Shown: positions 1 to 10,352 of the stretch, one piece after another
Layout of the letters: each line of letters opens with the position of its first letter
Position numbering within the stretch: the stretch's first letter is position 1
From: a bacterium
GTDB lineage: Bacteria; Patescibacteriota; Saccharimonadia; Saccharimonadales; DATKHC01
Direction: 5' to 3'
Assembly: GCA_021781215.1 (NCBI GenBank)
Contig: JAJXXC010000010.1
Span: forward strand, 1-50,313
DNA length: 50,313 bases
Position numbers and translations under genes: made by a program
Notes under the pieces: generated by a model
What the model was told of the DNA's origin: nothing
Seen by the model: the letters and a program-made list of their open reading frames with translations, nothing else
Database searches by the model: none

Positions 1-1
1 A

Positions 2-447
<446 letters not shown>

Positions 448-448
<1 letters not shown>

Positions 449-876
449 TGATTCGCTTCAAGTTAATTACTTTAACTGGGGTAAAATTTGACGAGGATGT
501 TTACGAAGTTATTTTGCCTACACTAGATGGTCAAATTGGCATACTTCCCGGTCATATGCCACTAACGGCTGTTGCTACCATAGGTGTAATTTCGGTTCGA
601 AGAAACGCGAAGGATAAGGACTATAAGCTTGAATACTTTGCCTCTAACCGTGGCATCATTGAAGTTAAGGATGATGTATTAAAAGCAATAGTAGGCGAAG
701 CCGATAATGCTTCTGAAATTGATGAAAATCAGGCAAAAAAAGCTCATGAGCTAGCGTTGACAATGAAGTTAAATAGCAAAAATCAGGTTAGCCTAGAAGA
801 AGCTAGCAATTTAGTCGATTTATTGGCTGCAAAAATTAAGGTTGCTCAACTGCGCAAACTGCAGGAACGAAGATAA
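448..876 (+). CDS. atpC: ATP synthase F1 subunit epsilon
   Basis: Epsilon is the small rotor subunit of F1 that couples gamma rotation and can inhibit ATP hydrolysis. The N-terminal beta-sandwich is recognisable from LPTLDGQIGILPGHMPL near residues 25-42, and a helical C-terminal domain rich in Ala and Lys follows. The length is about 142 residues, usual for the family. I use the ATG at 448, which overlaps the atpD stop, not the 415 start in the ORF track. The 415 start would lie inside atpD, and the family-like sequence begins with MIRFKLIT. It is the last gene of the atp operon; the next gene has its own strong ribosome binding site. Confidence 0.95.
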
Positions 877-962
877 TTTAAGGTTATAAAATAATTTGCA
901 AAAACTACTAAACTTAGTTTATGCTTATAAATAATTAAATAACTTAAGGAGGGTTTCGTATA

Positions 963-1694
963 ATGTCACCGCGTAAAATTACAAACATTCTATTAACTGA
1001 GTTTGTTGGAACTTTTGTTTTAGCATTAGCTTTCATGTCAATGTTAGTTAGAACAAACTTTAGTTTCTTCTCAGCGCTTGCTGCAGCTCTAGTCTATGGC
1101 TTATTCATAGTAGTGTTTGGATCTAAAATTGTTGCTCATTTAAACCCAGCCGTAACCATTGGTTTATGGACTGCAAGGAAAATTAATACCATTAGTGCAT
1201 TTTTGTATGTTGTCCTACAAGTAGCAGCTGGATACTCAGCTCTTCGAGTTGGTCAATATTTCCTAAACACAACATTAGCTAAGACTGCTACCGGCGGTTT
1301 TGACTATAGAGTTATGATTGCCGAAGGGCTTGGTGCGTTAGTATTCTCACTAGCACTTGCCGCAGCCTTAAATCACTCAGACCGAGAATTACCTCTAAGC
1401 GAGAAAGCTATGTTAGTAGGATTTGGCTTATTCGTTGGAGTTGTTGTAGCTTCCCTAGCTGGCACCGGAATCATCAACCCAGCAGTAGCTATCTCTCTAA
1501 AATCGTTTAGTTGGGCATACGTCTTAGGACCAATTGTTGGTGCTATAGTCGGTTTCAACTTATACGAAACACTATTAGTTAAAAACTTTAAGGTTGGAAA
1601 TTTACTTACAACTGACGGAACAGTTTTTAGTACAAAGCCTGTTTCAACTAAGTCTGCTGCTAAAAAAGTAGCTAGCAAGACTAAGAAAAAGTAA
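963..1694 (+). CDS. Aquaporin/MIP family channel
   Basis: This is a membrane channel of the major intrinsic protein family, which passes water or small neutral solutes. It has about six hydrophobic segments and two half-helix signatures, LNPAVTIG near residue 60 and INPAVAIS near residue 170. The second motif normally reads NPAR, with the Arg forming part of the selectivity filter; here Val follows NPA, so the pore chemistry is probably unusual. The protein ends in a basic Ser/Lys-rich tail that is probably cytoplasmic. A strong Shine-Dalgarno sequence (AAGGAGGG) lies upstream of the ATG and an intrinsic terminator follows. Substrate is not predictable from the sequence. Confidence 0.88.
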   Translation: MSPRKITNILLTEFVGTFVLALAFMSMLVRTNFSFFSALAAALVYGLFIVVFGSKIVAHLNPAVTIGLWTARKINTISAFLYVVLQVAAGYSALRVGQYFLNTTLAKTATGGFDYRVMIAEGLGALVFSLALAAALNHSDRELPLSEKAMLVGFGLFVGVVVASLAGTGIINPAVAISLKSFSWAYVLGPIVGAIVGFNLYETLLVKNFKVGNLLTTDGTVFSTKPVSTKSAAKKVASKTKKK

Positions 1695-1718
1695 TTTAAA
1701 TACAGTTACAAAGTCTAT

Positions 1719-1745
1719 AAAACGGTCTCTTAGGAGGCCGTTTTT
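1719..1745. terminator. Bidirectional intrinsic terminator
   Basis: An 11-bp stem (AAAACGGTCTC / GAGGCCGTTTT, one G-T wobble) with loop TTAG is followed by a T run, with a matching A run on the other side. It lies between the convergent channel gene and the helicase gene and overlaps the helicase stop codon, so it probably serves both strands. Confidence 0.85.
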
Positions 1746-4700
1746 ATATTTTGCCAGCTATTAAATCGTCCTCTAGCTGGATCATTCCCTTGAGCGAATT
1801 ATCGTACTTACTGGTGTCAATGATATCCAGATTGATTATCTTTTGCCAGATAATCTTGATCAATAGCTTCATTTTTTCCACATCTTGATCTTCAAATTCA
1901 ATTCGGTGGTTGACGATTTTGCCTGATTCATCGGGAGTTAGAAACTCGATGACCCCTTCATTAATTTTAATTGGCTTAGAGCCTACCCGATAATTGTTGC
2001 TTTCGAGTAAAATCTTATAAAACAATAATTGCCTTTTATATCTGTGACCTTTAGGCTCCCTGCTAAGACTTGAGGATGAGGCTGGTGGCGCGGTAGATTT
2101 ATAGTCAACTATACTTATCGAACTGTCTGAATTGAATTTTATAAGGTCAATTTTACCGGTTAACTTCTCTATCTCTGAATTAAGATAGGTCAATGGTATC
2201 TTATATTCACTCTGGTCTTTAGGTGAAAAATCTGTTAAATGGTGGTTGTACCATACTGATAGTTCGAGGCTTGCCTTTTGTTGGTAGAACGTAAGTTCCT
2301 CGCTGGTTAGCGGGCTATTTTTAAACTGATCGTTAAAGTTATTTATAAGTTCTTTTAGGGGAATAACCCGTTGATTATTCGAGTTAATCTTATGAAGATA
2401 GTTTATCGCCTCATGCATTGCAGTCCCGTAGATTAATTTAGGGTTAACCATTTGCGGTACACCAAGTAAATTATTAAAGATAAAATGATTCATATTATTG
2501 GTACCAATTTCCAAATAGTTATTTAAGTGGGTAGCACTGAGCTTAAAATTGTCTAGTATGGGCAGCATAGCCTCTTTGTAGTCATTTTTTCTAGTCAAAA
2601 GCATATTCTGCCAGTCTTGATTGAGAAAACTGATTATTTCAGCTTTATTTGAGTTAGCTATTTCAACAATTTTTATCTTGTCCTGGTCAACCCAATCCAA
2701 ATCTTCGGTCAAATGACCCCGATCATCTGCCTCGTAATTATTCAGATACAATGATTTTTTAGCTCTGGTAATCGATACGTAAAATGGTTTAACGATATTT
2801 TCGGACAAAAATAAAGCTGGTTCAATGAATTTATAAGCTATTGGCAGAACAAATTGACCAAGTGCACTGCCTCTAGTTTTAGCCCATAGCTTGTTATTAC
2901 AATCTAAAATGAATACATAGTCCCATTCTTCCCCTTTAGCTTTATAGGCCGTAGTAACAGCAACCGAATTGGCGCTACTAGCGGTCGAAGAGCGGTCAAC
3001 GAGTTGTATATAATCTTTGTTGATTAATTTGATGAATCTAATAAAATCTATTAATTTTATATTTTCGCCGCTGTAATTTAACCAATTAGTAAAGAAGTGT
3101 TTGAGCTTATTAAATTGGTTGATAAAAATAATAAAATTACTTTCAATAGCCGGGTTGTCTTGATTGAAATGAAAACTCAGCCATGGCAGAGTGACGGATT
3201 CATTATTAGCTAATTCAACTGGCTTAGCACCGATTAAGTAATTAAAGATTAACTCGAAAGAACTGCTTAAAGACAGTCTAGAAATCTCCTTAAATGCTTG
3301 CCATATTTTGACTAGATACTGATCGGTGTGGTTTTCGATAATTGCAGACCATTGTTTATAGTCCCGCCTGGAGCTAAGGGCAATGCTCCACCATAGGTCG
3401 GTCGATAAACCCCAGTATTCGGCTGATAACACCTTCGCCAATAAAGAATTTATCTCTTGGTCAGATGATGCCGCAATAGCTTGAATTAAATTCATCAAAT
3501 CGATAATTTCAGCAATTCTAGGTTGATCTAGAATATTACTATCTCTCTCGTAGGCAAATGGAATCTTCAGTTCGGTTAAGAAAGGTAGGATTTTAGAAAG
3601 CTGAGAATGTTGTTTGGAAATGATGCTTATATCTTTTGGCTGTACGCCAGCTTTAATTAATTCGGCAATCTTAAGGCTAACCTGATAGTAACTTTGGCTA
3701 GGGGCACTGGTTTTAATTGAGAAGATATCGGTATGTCTACCAGAGACGCTAGCAACCAGCGAAATAGCCTGATCATTTTCATTGGCGTTATCTAATACAG
3801 CCTTAGAAAAGTCCAGTAGTTCCTGCCCGCTTCGATAGTTATTAATTAGAGTGATTTGTTGACAATTATTCCATTTCTTGGCAAAGTCGATTAAAAGACT
3901 GCTATCTGCTCCCTGAAAGCTAAAAATTGCCTGATCGGGATCTCCAACAACCATTAAGTTTGGACTGCCTTCATATACCGGGTTATCGCATAAAAGTTTA
4001 AGTAATTGTTCCTGAGCCCCATTAGTATCTTGATATTCATCAACTAACACATATTGATACTGCTCTTGGACATTAAGTTTAAATTCCTGATTAGTGTTTA
4101 GGGCGTTCGAAGCCTTAAGAATCATGTCGTCATAGTCGTAATATCCCATAGACTCTAATTTGGCTTGGTATTGATCCAGCAATACGACTGCGGCCCTAAA
4201 CCTAACGATAGTCTTTTGATCTGTATATATCCGTTGATTTACCCCGCCGTTGGTGGTCCATCTTGTCTTCCAGGCAGTTATTGGTTTAGTAGAATCATCT
4301 TCAACCATTCCATCAATAGCAGCTGCTAATTCGACCAGTGATTGATTGCCTGTCCTAGAAGGGTGTTTCTGATGGTTAGCTTTCAGTCTAGTAAATAGTA
4401 GCTGATAGGCTGGTAATTTCTTCTTACTTACCGTGGTTGATAGAGCCTCGGTTAGAGCTTCAATAGATATTTTGAAAAACTGTTCCGACTGGTCGATATC
4501 TTCTAAAATTACGCTGGATGTTAATCCGGATCTTTTAAGCCACTGGAAAACAGTAGAGATGAACTTAATATAATAAAAGCCATCATCAGATCGCCTGGAT
4601 AACGGATTGCTATGATCTAGGTTTTCTAGTAACTGTTCAATAATCTCAAATACGGTAATTTCGTCTATCGACTTAGACATATTTGTTTGATCAGAATAAT

Positions 4701-5007
4701 CATTTAATTTAGTTATTAGATGCTGACCAAAGCTATGAAAGGTATGGAAGTTAACCCTACTAGATGGTTTACCAATAGTCGAACGTAACCTCTGCCTCAT
4801 GTTTTCGGCTGCACTCTCGGTAAACGTTAGACAAAGAATATTTTCTGGTAGAATATCGGTTTTTTGAAGAATGTTTTCAATTCTCATGGTTATGATCTGT
4901 GTTTTTCCGGTACCCGGACCAGCCCTCACCACTAATGGACCATCAATACAATTAACTGCAGCTAATTGTTGTGGGTTAAGAGATTTTAATCGCGCTTGAA
5001 AATCCAT
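1744..5007 (-). CDS. UvrD/AddA-type helicase with C-terminal nuclease domain
   Basis: This is a superfamily 1A DNA helicase fused to a RecB-like PD-(D/E)XK nuclease, probably acting in recombination or repair. Helicase motifs appear in order: AGPGTGKT (Walker A, near residue 30), LVDEYQDT (Walker B), VVGDPDQAIFSFQGAD (motif III), NNYRSGQELL (motif IV), TAYKAKGEEWDYVF (motif V) and FYVSITRAKKSLYL (motif VI). The C-terminal nuclease has YGTAMHEAI, GKIDLI and IVDYKS, which supply the His, Asp and D-x-K of the active site. The 1087-residue length fits helicase-nuclease fusions and is longer than plain UvrD (about 720). It is upstream of the LCP gene in the transcription order but reads as an independent unit. 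Confidence 0.92.
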   Translation of the reverse strand: MDFQARLKSLNPQQLAAVNCIDGPLVVRAGPGTGKTQIITMRIENILQKTDILPENILCLTFTESAAENMRQRLRSTIGKPSSRVNFHTFHSFGQHLITKLNDYSDQTNMSKSIDEITVFEIIEQLLENLDHSNPLSRRSDDGFYYIKFISTVFQWLKRSGLTSSVILEDIDQSEQFFKISIEALTEALSTTVSKKKLPAYQLLFTRLKANHQKHPSRTGNQSLVELAAAIDGMVEDDSTKPITAWKTRWTTNGGVNQRIYTDQKTIVRFRAAVVLLDQYQAKLESMGYYDYDDMILKASNALNTNQEFKLNVQEQYQYVLVDEYQDTNGAQEQLLKLLCDNPVYEGSPNLMVVGDPDQAIFSFQGADSSLLIDFAKKWNNCQQITLINNYRSGQELLDFSKAVLDNANENDQAISLVASVSGRHTDIFSIKTSAPSQSYYQVSLKIAELIKAGVQPKDISIISKQHSQLSKILPFLTELKIPFAYERDSNILDQPRIAEIIDLMNLIQAIAASSDQEINSLLAKVLSAEYWGLSTDLWWSIALSSRRDYKQWSAIIENHTDQYLVKIWQAFKEISRLSLSSSFELIFNYLIGAKPVELANNESVTLPWLSFHFNQDNPAIESNFIIFINQFNKLKHFFTNWLNYSGENIKLIDFIRFIKLINKDYIQLVDRSSTASSANSVAVTTAYKAKGEEWDYVFILDCNNKLWAKTRGSALGQFVLPIAYKFIEPALFLSENIVKPFYVSITRAKKSLYLNNYEADDRGHLTEDLDWVDQDKIKIVEIANSNKAEIISFLNQDWQNMLLTRKNDYKEAMLPILDNFKLSATHLNNYLEIGTNNMNHFIFNNLLGVPQMVNPKLIYGTAMHEAINYLHKINSNNQRVIPLKELINNFNDQFKNSPLTSEELTFYQQKASLELSVWYNHHLTDFSPKDQSEYKIPLTYLNSEIEKLTGKIDLIKFNSDSSISIVDYKSTAPPASSSSLSREPKGHRYKRQLLFYKILLESNNYRVGSKPIKINEGVIEFLTPDESGKIVNHRIEFEDQDVEKMKLLIKIIWQKIINLDIIDTSKYDNSLKGMIQLEDDLIAGKI

Positions 5008-5043
5008 AACCTTAGTATAAATTACTAGGGGTAATTAATATAT

Positions 5044-6726
5044 TTATTTTACAGCTGGTAGTTTTTGATTATTACCAATAATTACCACAAAATCTGCTCC
5101 GGTAGGATTTAGAGTGGTGTTAGAACTTACAACTTTATTTCCAAACATAGCCTCTAAGTAAGTCTTGGTTGCAGGAAATTTATCGAAGGAATTATCAACA
5201 ATTTCAGTTGTGTTATAGATTGATGAGGCATTGCTAATTGAGGTGACGTTACCCCCATTATTGTTTATTTTTGTTTGATAGGCTCCAGCAATGCCTGAAG
5301 TATTGCTTCCGTTTTCGATAATAATGTTGGCATTTTCTCTAGCCAGCGGGTTACTTGAAATTAACTGATTGTAGTATTGAGTCATTTGACTATAGTTACC
5401 AATACCGGCTGTTGGAACTAAAGCATCCTGGCCCGACATAGGATCAACGTAACCGGTTAGAATTGCCTTATTGCATCCATTTTGTCCTAGGGTGAGAGTT
5501 GAGCAAAAAGCAAACGACTGCACATTAGATAGATTTATATTCTTGGATATTTTAACTAGTTGAAGAATATCTGGTAGGCTTAAATCTGTTTGAACGTTAT
5601 TGCCAAGAGCATCAAATAGGCTACCAATTTTAACCGGATTAGCAAGTACGCCAATGGTTTTAGCCTTAGCGGCAAGTGCAGTAAATATTTCTCGTTGATG
5701 GGCGGTTCGATCAAAATCCGAGCTTGGAAAGCCATATGCTCCGGGGCCGTCACCACGGGCACGCGCTAGGTTAAGTGCTTCTTGCCCATTTAGGTTAGCT
5801 AAGCCATTTGGTAGTTTCAGGTTAGTATATGGGTCATATAATCCTCTTGGGTCGGGGCTTTGTATATTAACCGTTACTCCTCCAACTGCATTTACTGAGT
5901 CTCTAAATGCTCCATAGTCGGATAGTGCATAGTAATCTATCGGAATACCAAGATCGGTAGTTATAATATGTTCTAATATTCCCATACCATTTTGAGGATA
6001 TCCAGGGAAATGAGTGCCAACGTTATCATTTGCTGCGTTGATCTTTTCCCAGCCCATGCCTGGAATATTAACCCAGAAATCGCGAGGAATGCTTAACATA
6101 AATGCAGTGTTATTTTGGGTATTAATACTAATAATAACTATAGAATCAGTTAATTGAGCTCCACCATGATTTAGTTGATCAGCAGAGTCTCCGGCTAAGA
6201 GAATATTAACCCTACCACTTGCCTCGCCCTTAAGAGTGGTAGATGAGAATAGACCACTTATGTTACTAATAATATTCCCGCCAAAGACCTTATCGATATT
6301 ATGGAAAAACTTAAAGCCTAGATAGCCGCCTATTACTAGAAAGAGAGTTACTATTATCGCTGCAACTAATTTTAATATTCTTTTTAGTCGTTTTTTCTTA
6401 TGGACTTTAGCCAATTGTTCGTTTTGGTGTCTTTCTCTTCGAGATATTTTTTTGATTTCTGGATTTTGTTCAGCCATAAAATTAGAAGTGACAATGCCTT
6501 GATTAAGAGTTGGTGATATTCTGGCAGCGTCTGGTTTGTTAAGTCTATTACTAGTCTGTCTGTTGAAGCCACCTAAGGGTGTTGATTTTCGGTGCGGTAT
6601 CGTTCCGGTGGTAGAACCGAGTTTAGCATTGATTATTTTCTCAAAAGGGTTTGCGAGTGGTGAGTTTAGTTTTGATGACACAAAACCATCTACACTTTTT
6701 GGCCGTCTTCTTCTGCTACTATCCAT
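5044..6726 (-). CDS. LytR-CpsA-Psr (LCP) family protein
   Basis: LCP enzymes attach undecaprenyl-linked glycopolymers to peptidoglycan on the outer face of the membrane. The protein has a long basic Ser/Arg-rich cytoplasmic N-terminus (about 110 residues), one membrane helix (LVAAIIVTLFLVIGGYLGF), then the LCP domain with NILLAGDSAD, LTDSIVIISIN, SIPRDFWVNIPG and DFDRTAHQREIF, including the Arg residues that contact the lipid pyrophosphate. A C-terminal LytR_C-like domain follows (VVIIGNNQK near the end). The length is 560. An AGGAAG ribosome site precedes the ATG. The penicillin-binding protein gene lies just upstream on the same strand, making a small cell-wall cluster. Confidence 0.93.
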   Translation of the reverse strand: MDSSRRRRPKSVDGFVSSKLNSPLANPFEKIINAKLGSTTGTIPHRKSTPLGGFNRQTSNRLNKPDAARISPTLNQGIVTSNFMAEQNPEIKKISRRERHQNEQLAKVHKKKRLKRILKLVAAIIVTLFLVIGGYLGFKFFHNIDKVFGGNIISNISGLFSSTTLKGEASGRVNILLAGDSADQLNHGGAQLTDSIVIISINTQNNTAFMLSIPRDFWVNIPGMGWEKINAANDNVGTHFPGYPQNGMGILEHIITTDLGIPIDYYALSDYGAFRDSVNAVGGVTVNIQSPDPRGLYDPYTNLKLPNGLANLNGQEALNLARARGDGPGAYGFPSSDFDRTAHQREIFTALAAKAKTIGVLANPVKIGSLFDALGNNVQTDLSLPDILQLVKISKNINLSNVQSFAFCSTLTLGQNGCNKAILTGYVDPMSGQDALVPTAGIGNYSQMTQYYNQLISSNPLARENANIIIENGSNTSGIAGAYQTKINNNGGNVTSISNASSIYNTTEIVDNSFDKFPATKTYLEAMFGNKVVSSNTTLNPTGADFVVIIGNNQKLPAVK

Positions 6727-6897
6727 TTAACTTCCTGTTTAATGACAAAATATTCAGTAATAAATCAATAACAATCAATATGACTAATCATCTATTTATT
6801 GATGTTGATTTAGTCCTTTATTATATAGTATTTAAGCTTTTTCATAAAATCATATTTTAAATAAAAATCGGTAATTCTGAGTATAAAACTGGGCAGA

Positions 6898-8691
6898 TTA
6901 ATTTACATATCCGCCGTTGGCCAATATATCAGTTACCTTACCAAACAGAAAAGCCCCATCTACAGTACCGGCGTATTCATAGGATGGTATGTGGGGGTTA
7001 TTTACTTGAATAAAGACTACGTAATCCGGCTTACCAATACCAATAAAACCAATGTAAGTACCGGTAAAGTCAGTATTCGAATATTTACCATTAATGGCAA
7101 CCTGGGCGGTCCCAGTCTTACCACCTGTTATATATCCAGCCCGTGGTTTGGTCATCTTGTCGATATAATAGTTAGTAGAGACGACCTGCTCCATTAGCGA
7201 TTGTAACTGCTGAGATACAATTGGTTTTATGATGTTTTTCTTAAGAATTATTGGCTTAGAATAAGTTGTTTGGCCGGTAGAAGTGTTAACTATGGCTTTA
7301 ACTAGGTTCGGCTTATAGTAAGTCCCCCCATTTAAGATAGCGGACTCAGCTGATATAAATTCAATTGGCGTAATATCTATACCCTGCCCAAAAGAAGTAT
7401 TAGCATAAGTAAGATTTAGAGCACTGCCAACATCTGGGCTAGGAACGGGAAAAGACGATTCGGCTGGTTGCTGAATACCAGTAATGTGACCAAAATTATA
7501 CTTATTCACCAGGTAGTTGTACCAAATATCTCGAGCCTGTTGATTTACTTGTCCTCCACCCATTTGCATTAACATCCATACGGCACCAGTATTTAACGAT
7601 GCGATGAGAATAGTGGCAATATTTCTTTGCTGCGGACCGCCATCAATTGATACGTCCCTAATAGTAGACCCATCAATGGTCCATTGTGCAGGATCATAAA
7701 ATGAAGAAGTTGGGGTAATTACACCTTGATTTAGGGCGGCCGCAGTGGTAAAGGTTTTCATAATTGAACCCGGTTCAACCAAACTACTAACTGCGGCATT
7801 TTGATAGACACTTTGGTTATTGGCATAGTTTTGATACTGACCGGGATTATAGGTAGGGTAATCAGCCATAGACACAATGTTCCCATCATTTGGATTCATT
7901 ACGATTACCGTACCAGAATCGGCTTTAGTACTGGTAACCACTGAAGCCAGAGCTTGCTCTACCTGCTCTTGGATGGGAATATTAAGAGTTAAAATAACAT
8001 TATCACCATTCACCGGTTGTTTAATGATATTTGACTGGCTATATAAAAGATTGCCCTGAGCATCGGTTATGCCCTTTACGCTACCTTGAGTACCTCCGAG
8101 TATATTATTGTAATATTGTTCGATACCGTTTTGGCCCTGGCCGTTAGCGTTGACAAAGCCTAGAACTTGAGCAGCAAGAGATCCGTCTGGATAAACTCGT
8201 TTCTGTTGAGGCGTAGTGTTGATTCCATAGATATTTAGGTTACTGATCGCATCTTTTTGGCTTTGACTAATTGACTCATTTAAAACTACATACTCAGTAT
8301 TCTTAGTATTTATTAGGCTTAGATAGTTTGCCGTTGTTCCGCCAATAATTTTTTGAATATTAGTAGCGGCGTAAAGTTTGGCTTTGTTGGTGGTAAAATT
8401 TGCAGGATCAGCAAATAATACGTAAGTAGTCTGATTTAGTACTAGAGGTGTAACTACATTGTTGCTGTAGGCTTCAATCATGCCACGTTGGGCGGGTAGT
8501 GCAAACTGTTTAATCTGTGATCTATTCGCAGCCGTCTGGTAGTAGTTATGTTCAATTACTTGAAGTTGAAACAAACGTAGAATAATTATTGCGAAAATAA
8601 CTAATAAAAAACCGTAGACTAATCTAATCCTAAATAGTATGTGCGGTAGTTTAGTGTTTTTTTGTTGAACTAATCTTTTTGTTTGATTCAT
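6898..8691 (-). CDS. Class B penicillin-binding protein, FtsI/PBP2-like
   Basis: This is a monofunctional peptidoglycan D,D-transpeptidase that cross-links the cell wall outside the membrane. It has one N-terminal membrane anchor (FLLVIFAIIILRLFQLQVI), a dimerisation domain with the family start ANRSQIKQFALPAQRGMI, and a transpeptidase domain. The active-site motifs are SIMK (nucleophile Ser in EPGSIMKTFT), SLN in place of the more common SSN, and KTG in GGKTGTAQV. It has 597 residues and no PASTA repeats. It could be FtsI for division or a PBP2 for elongation; the neighbouring LCP gene does not separate these options. Confidence 0.93.
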   Translation of the reverse strand: MNQTKRLVQQKNTKLPHILFRIRLVYGFLLVIFAIIILRLFQLQVIEHNYYQTAANRSQIKQFALPAQRGMIEAYSNNVVTPLVLNQTTYVLFADPANFTTNKAKLYAATNIQKIIGGTTANYLSLINTKNTEYVVLNESISQSQKDAISNLNIYGINTTPQQKRVYPDGSLAAQVLGFVNANGQGQNGIEQYYNNILGGTQGSVKGITDAQGNLLYSQSNIIKQPVNGDNVILTLNIPIQEQVEQALASVVTSTKADSGTVIVMNPNDGNIVSMADYPTYNPGQYQNYANNQSVYQNAAVSSLVEPGSIMKTFTTAAALNQGVITPTSSFYDPAQWTIDGSTIRDVSIDGGPQQRNIATILIASLNTGAVWMLMQMGGGQVNQQARDIWYNYLVNKYNFGHITGIQQPAESSFPVPSPDVGSALNLTYANTSFGQGIDITPIEFISAESAILNGGTYYKPNLVKAIVNTSTGQTTYSKPIILKKNIIKPIVSQQLQSLMEQVVSTNYYIDKMTKPRAGYITGGKTGTAQVAINGKYSNTDFTGTYIGFIGIGKPDYVVFIQVNNPHIPSYEYAGTVDGAFLFGKVTDILANGGYVN

Positions 8692-8786
8692 TGGTTTTTT
8701 TTATTTAATCGATTATATTTTAAGATTATATCTTTAATCTACTGACTTGTGAAGGTTAACTAGTTAATATATGTTATTTTAGAGTT

Positions 8787-9419
8787 ATGTCTCATATTGC
8801 TTCAAATTTACCCAATGCTATTCTAGTCCTCGAGCCTTTCGTGAAACATTATGGTTATTTTGGTGTCGGCGGTCTATTGCTACTTGAGAGTACTGGCATA
8901 CCGATTCCAGGGGAAACTACTCTTATAGCTGCTGCAGTATTCTCAGGGCTCGGTCAGCTGAATATTTTAATAGTTATTATTGTCGGTATTATGGCCTGTG
9001 TTATTGGTGATAATATTGCCTATCTTATCGGTTCAACCGGTGGCCGAAGATTAATTGAGAAATATGGCAAATATATTCTACTTGATCAAGCTAAGTATCG
9101 TCGAGTTGAAGAATTCTTTGAAAAACGCGGTGGAATAGTGGTGATTGGTGCTAGATTTTTCGAAGGGTTAAGACAACTCAATGGTTTTATTGCTGGCAGT
9201 AGTAGCATGAGTTGGTCGTCATTTCTAGCCTTCAATGTTATTGGCGCGGTTTTATGGGTTGGTTTTTGGTCAATTGTCGGCTTTTTTAGTGGTAGTTACA
9301 TTAATACCTTGCTTAAGTACCAGGCATATTTATCGATGGCATTATTAGCAGTAGCTGTGTTCTTCGCACTTAAATTTTTATTAAACAAAAGGAAACGAAA
9401 AAATGCACATAGTAAGTAA
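8787..9419 (+). CDS. DedA/VTT family membrane protein
   Basis: This integral membrane protein belongs to the DedA family, some members of which help return undecaprenyl phosphate or scramble lipids. Visible features are the ESTGIPIPGE motif near residue 35, GDNIAYLIGSTGGRRLIEKY, the conserved GARFFEGLRQLNGFIAG block near residue 125, and about five hydrophobic segments with a basic C-terminus. The length of 210 is usual. A possible promoter, TTGTGA and TATGTT with 17 bases between, lies just upstream, diverging from the PBP gene. Its stop overlaps the start of the next gene by 17 bases, so the two are probably translated together. Confidence 0.92.
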   Translation: MSHIASNLPNAILVLEPFVKHYGYFGVGGLLLLESTGIPIPGETTLIAAAVFSGLGQLNILIVIIVGIMACVIGDNIAYLIGSTGGRRLIEKYGKYILLDQAKYRRVEEFFEKRGGIVVIGARFFEGLRQLNGFIAGSSSMSWSSFLAFNVIGAVLWVGFWSIVGFFSGSYINTLLKYQAYLSMALLAVAVFFALKFLLNKRKRKNAHSK

Positions 9420-9780
9420 TAGTATTTTTGAATCATTAGTTACTAAGGCGGTAGATAATCTACCTGAGGCTTATCGCCAAAAAGTAGATAATGTGGCATT
9501 TATAGTCGAAGATAATCCATCCCCAGAACAAAGAATTAAACTAGAACTAGCGGATAATCAGACGTTATTTGGACTATATGAAGGGGTACCTCTGCCAGAG
9601 CGACAGGGGTCATTAAAAATTATGCCTGATAAAATTACCATCTTTAAATCACCAATCGAGTCATCGGTTAATGATTTGCCTGGTCTTTATGACGCAATAG
9701 CCAGAACTGTTTGGCATGAGGTAGCTCATTATTTCGGCCTAGATCATAAAATGATTGATCGTCTAAATAATCTATCCTAA
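9403..9780 (+). CDS. Small zincin-like metallopeptidase
   Basis: This 125-residue protein matches the PF06262-type (DUF1025) minimal zincin fold. The clear signature is HEVAHYFGLDH near the C-terminus, an HExxHxxGxxH site that binds one zinc and supplies the catalytic Glu. The preceding KITIFKSPIE and LPERQG segments are typical of the group. It overlaps the end of the dedA gene by 17 bases and has an AAAGGA ribosome site inside it. Cellular substrate is unknown for most of the family. No signal peptide is visible, so it is probably cytoplasmic. Confidence 0.9.
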   Translation: MHIVSNSIFESLVTKAVDNLPEAYRQKVDNVAFIVEDNPSPEQRIKLELADNQTLFGLYEGVPLPERQGSLKIMPDKITIFKSPIESSVNDLPGLYDAIARTVWHEVAHYFGLDHKMIDRLNNLS

Positions 9781-9802
9781 TCCTTAAGGCACTGTTTAGC
9801 AG

Positions 9803-10258
9803 CTACAGAAGCTCTTCTAAGACCACAGACCAGTCTTTGACCCATGTTATGCCATCTGGTAAATTATTCCTTCTGTGAAGGTTGTGTAGGCCAAATAGAT
9901 AGACCTTGATGCCGTGTTCTACGCAATCAATAGCATTACTCATTTTATCGTCGAGAATAACTTTAGCCCCAATTCGCTTGCAAATCTGCGACTTAAGCCC
10001 TTTTGGACCGATAGGTGTTTTATAGTGTACGAAATCAATCCCCCTAAATGTATTGGGAAAAAACTTCTTAATCCAGCGTTTAGTCGCTCTCTTAAATAAT
10101 GGATGCCGAGCGGTAATAATGTGTAAATCATACTTCTGTTTAATCTGTGCTATTGCCTCAATTGCACCATCGTATGGTTTGGTTGATTTGAATATAGCTG
10201 AACGGTATGGCCCTAGCACCCTATCTAGATCAATGGCAATAATTTCCTTTTCAGACAT
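9803..10258 (-). CDS. HAD-like phosphatase, 5'-nucleotidase C-like
   Basis: This 151-residue HAD-superfamily protein resembles the deoxyribonucleotidase (NT5C)-like group. The first motif is IDLDRVLG, with both Asp residues of the DxD pair. Motif II is the Thr in LHIITARHP. A Lys precedes motif III in YKTPIGPKGLKS, and the acidic motif is VILDDKMSNAID. These support a phospho-aspartate mechanism, probably dephosphorylating a nucleotide-like substrate in the cytoplasm. The ATG has a weak GAGGG site upstream. It is convergent with the metallopeptidase gene. Substrate is not predictable. Confidence 0.8.
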   Translation of the reverse strand: MSEKEIIAIDLDRVLGPYRSAIFKSTKPYDGAIEAIAQIKQKYDLHIITARHPLFKRATKRWIKKFFPNTFRGIDFVHYKTPIGPKGLKSQICKRIGAKVILDDKMSNAIDCVEHGIKVYLFGLHNLHRRNNLPDGITWVKDWSVVLEELL

Positions 10259-10352
10259 CTAAGTGTTATCCCTCAACATTAACTTAGATTATAATAACAG
10301 ACTTTTGCTTATCACTATTTAAAGTCAGTTATGGTTGCTGTAATTTTAGGGA

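Noticed and set aside
1373-1678. Minus-strand ORF of 101 aa inside the aquaporin gene
   Set aside because: Shadow of a clear channel gene; no ribosome site or family signal.
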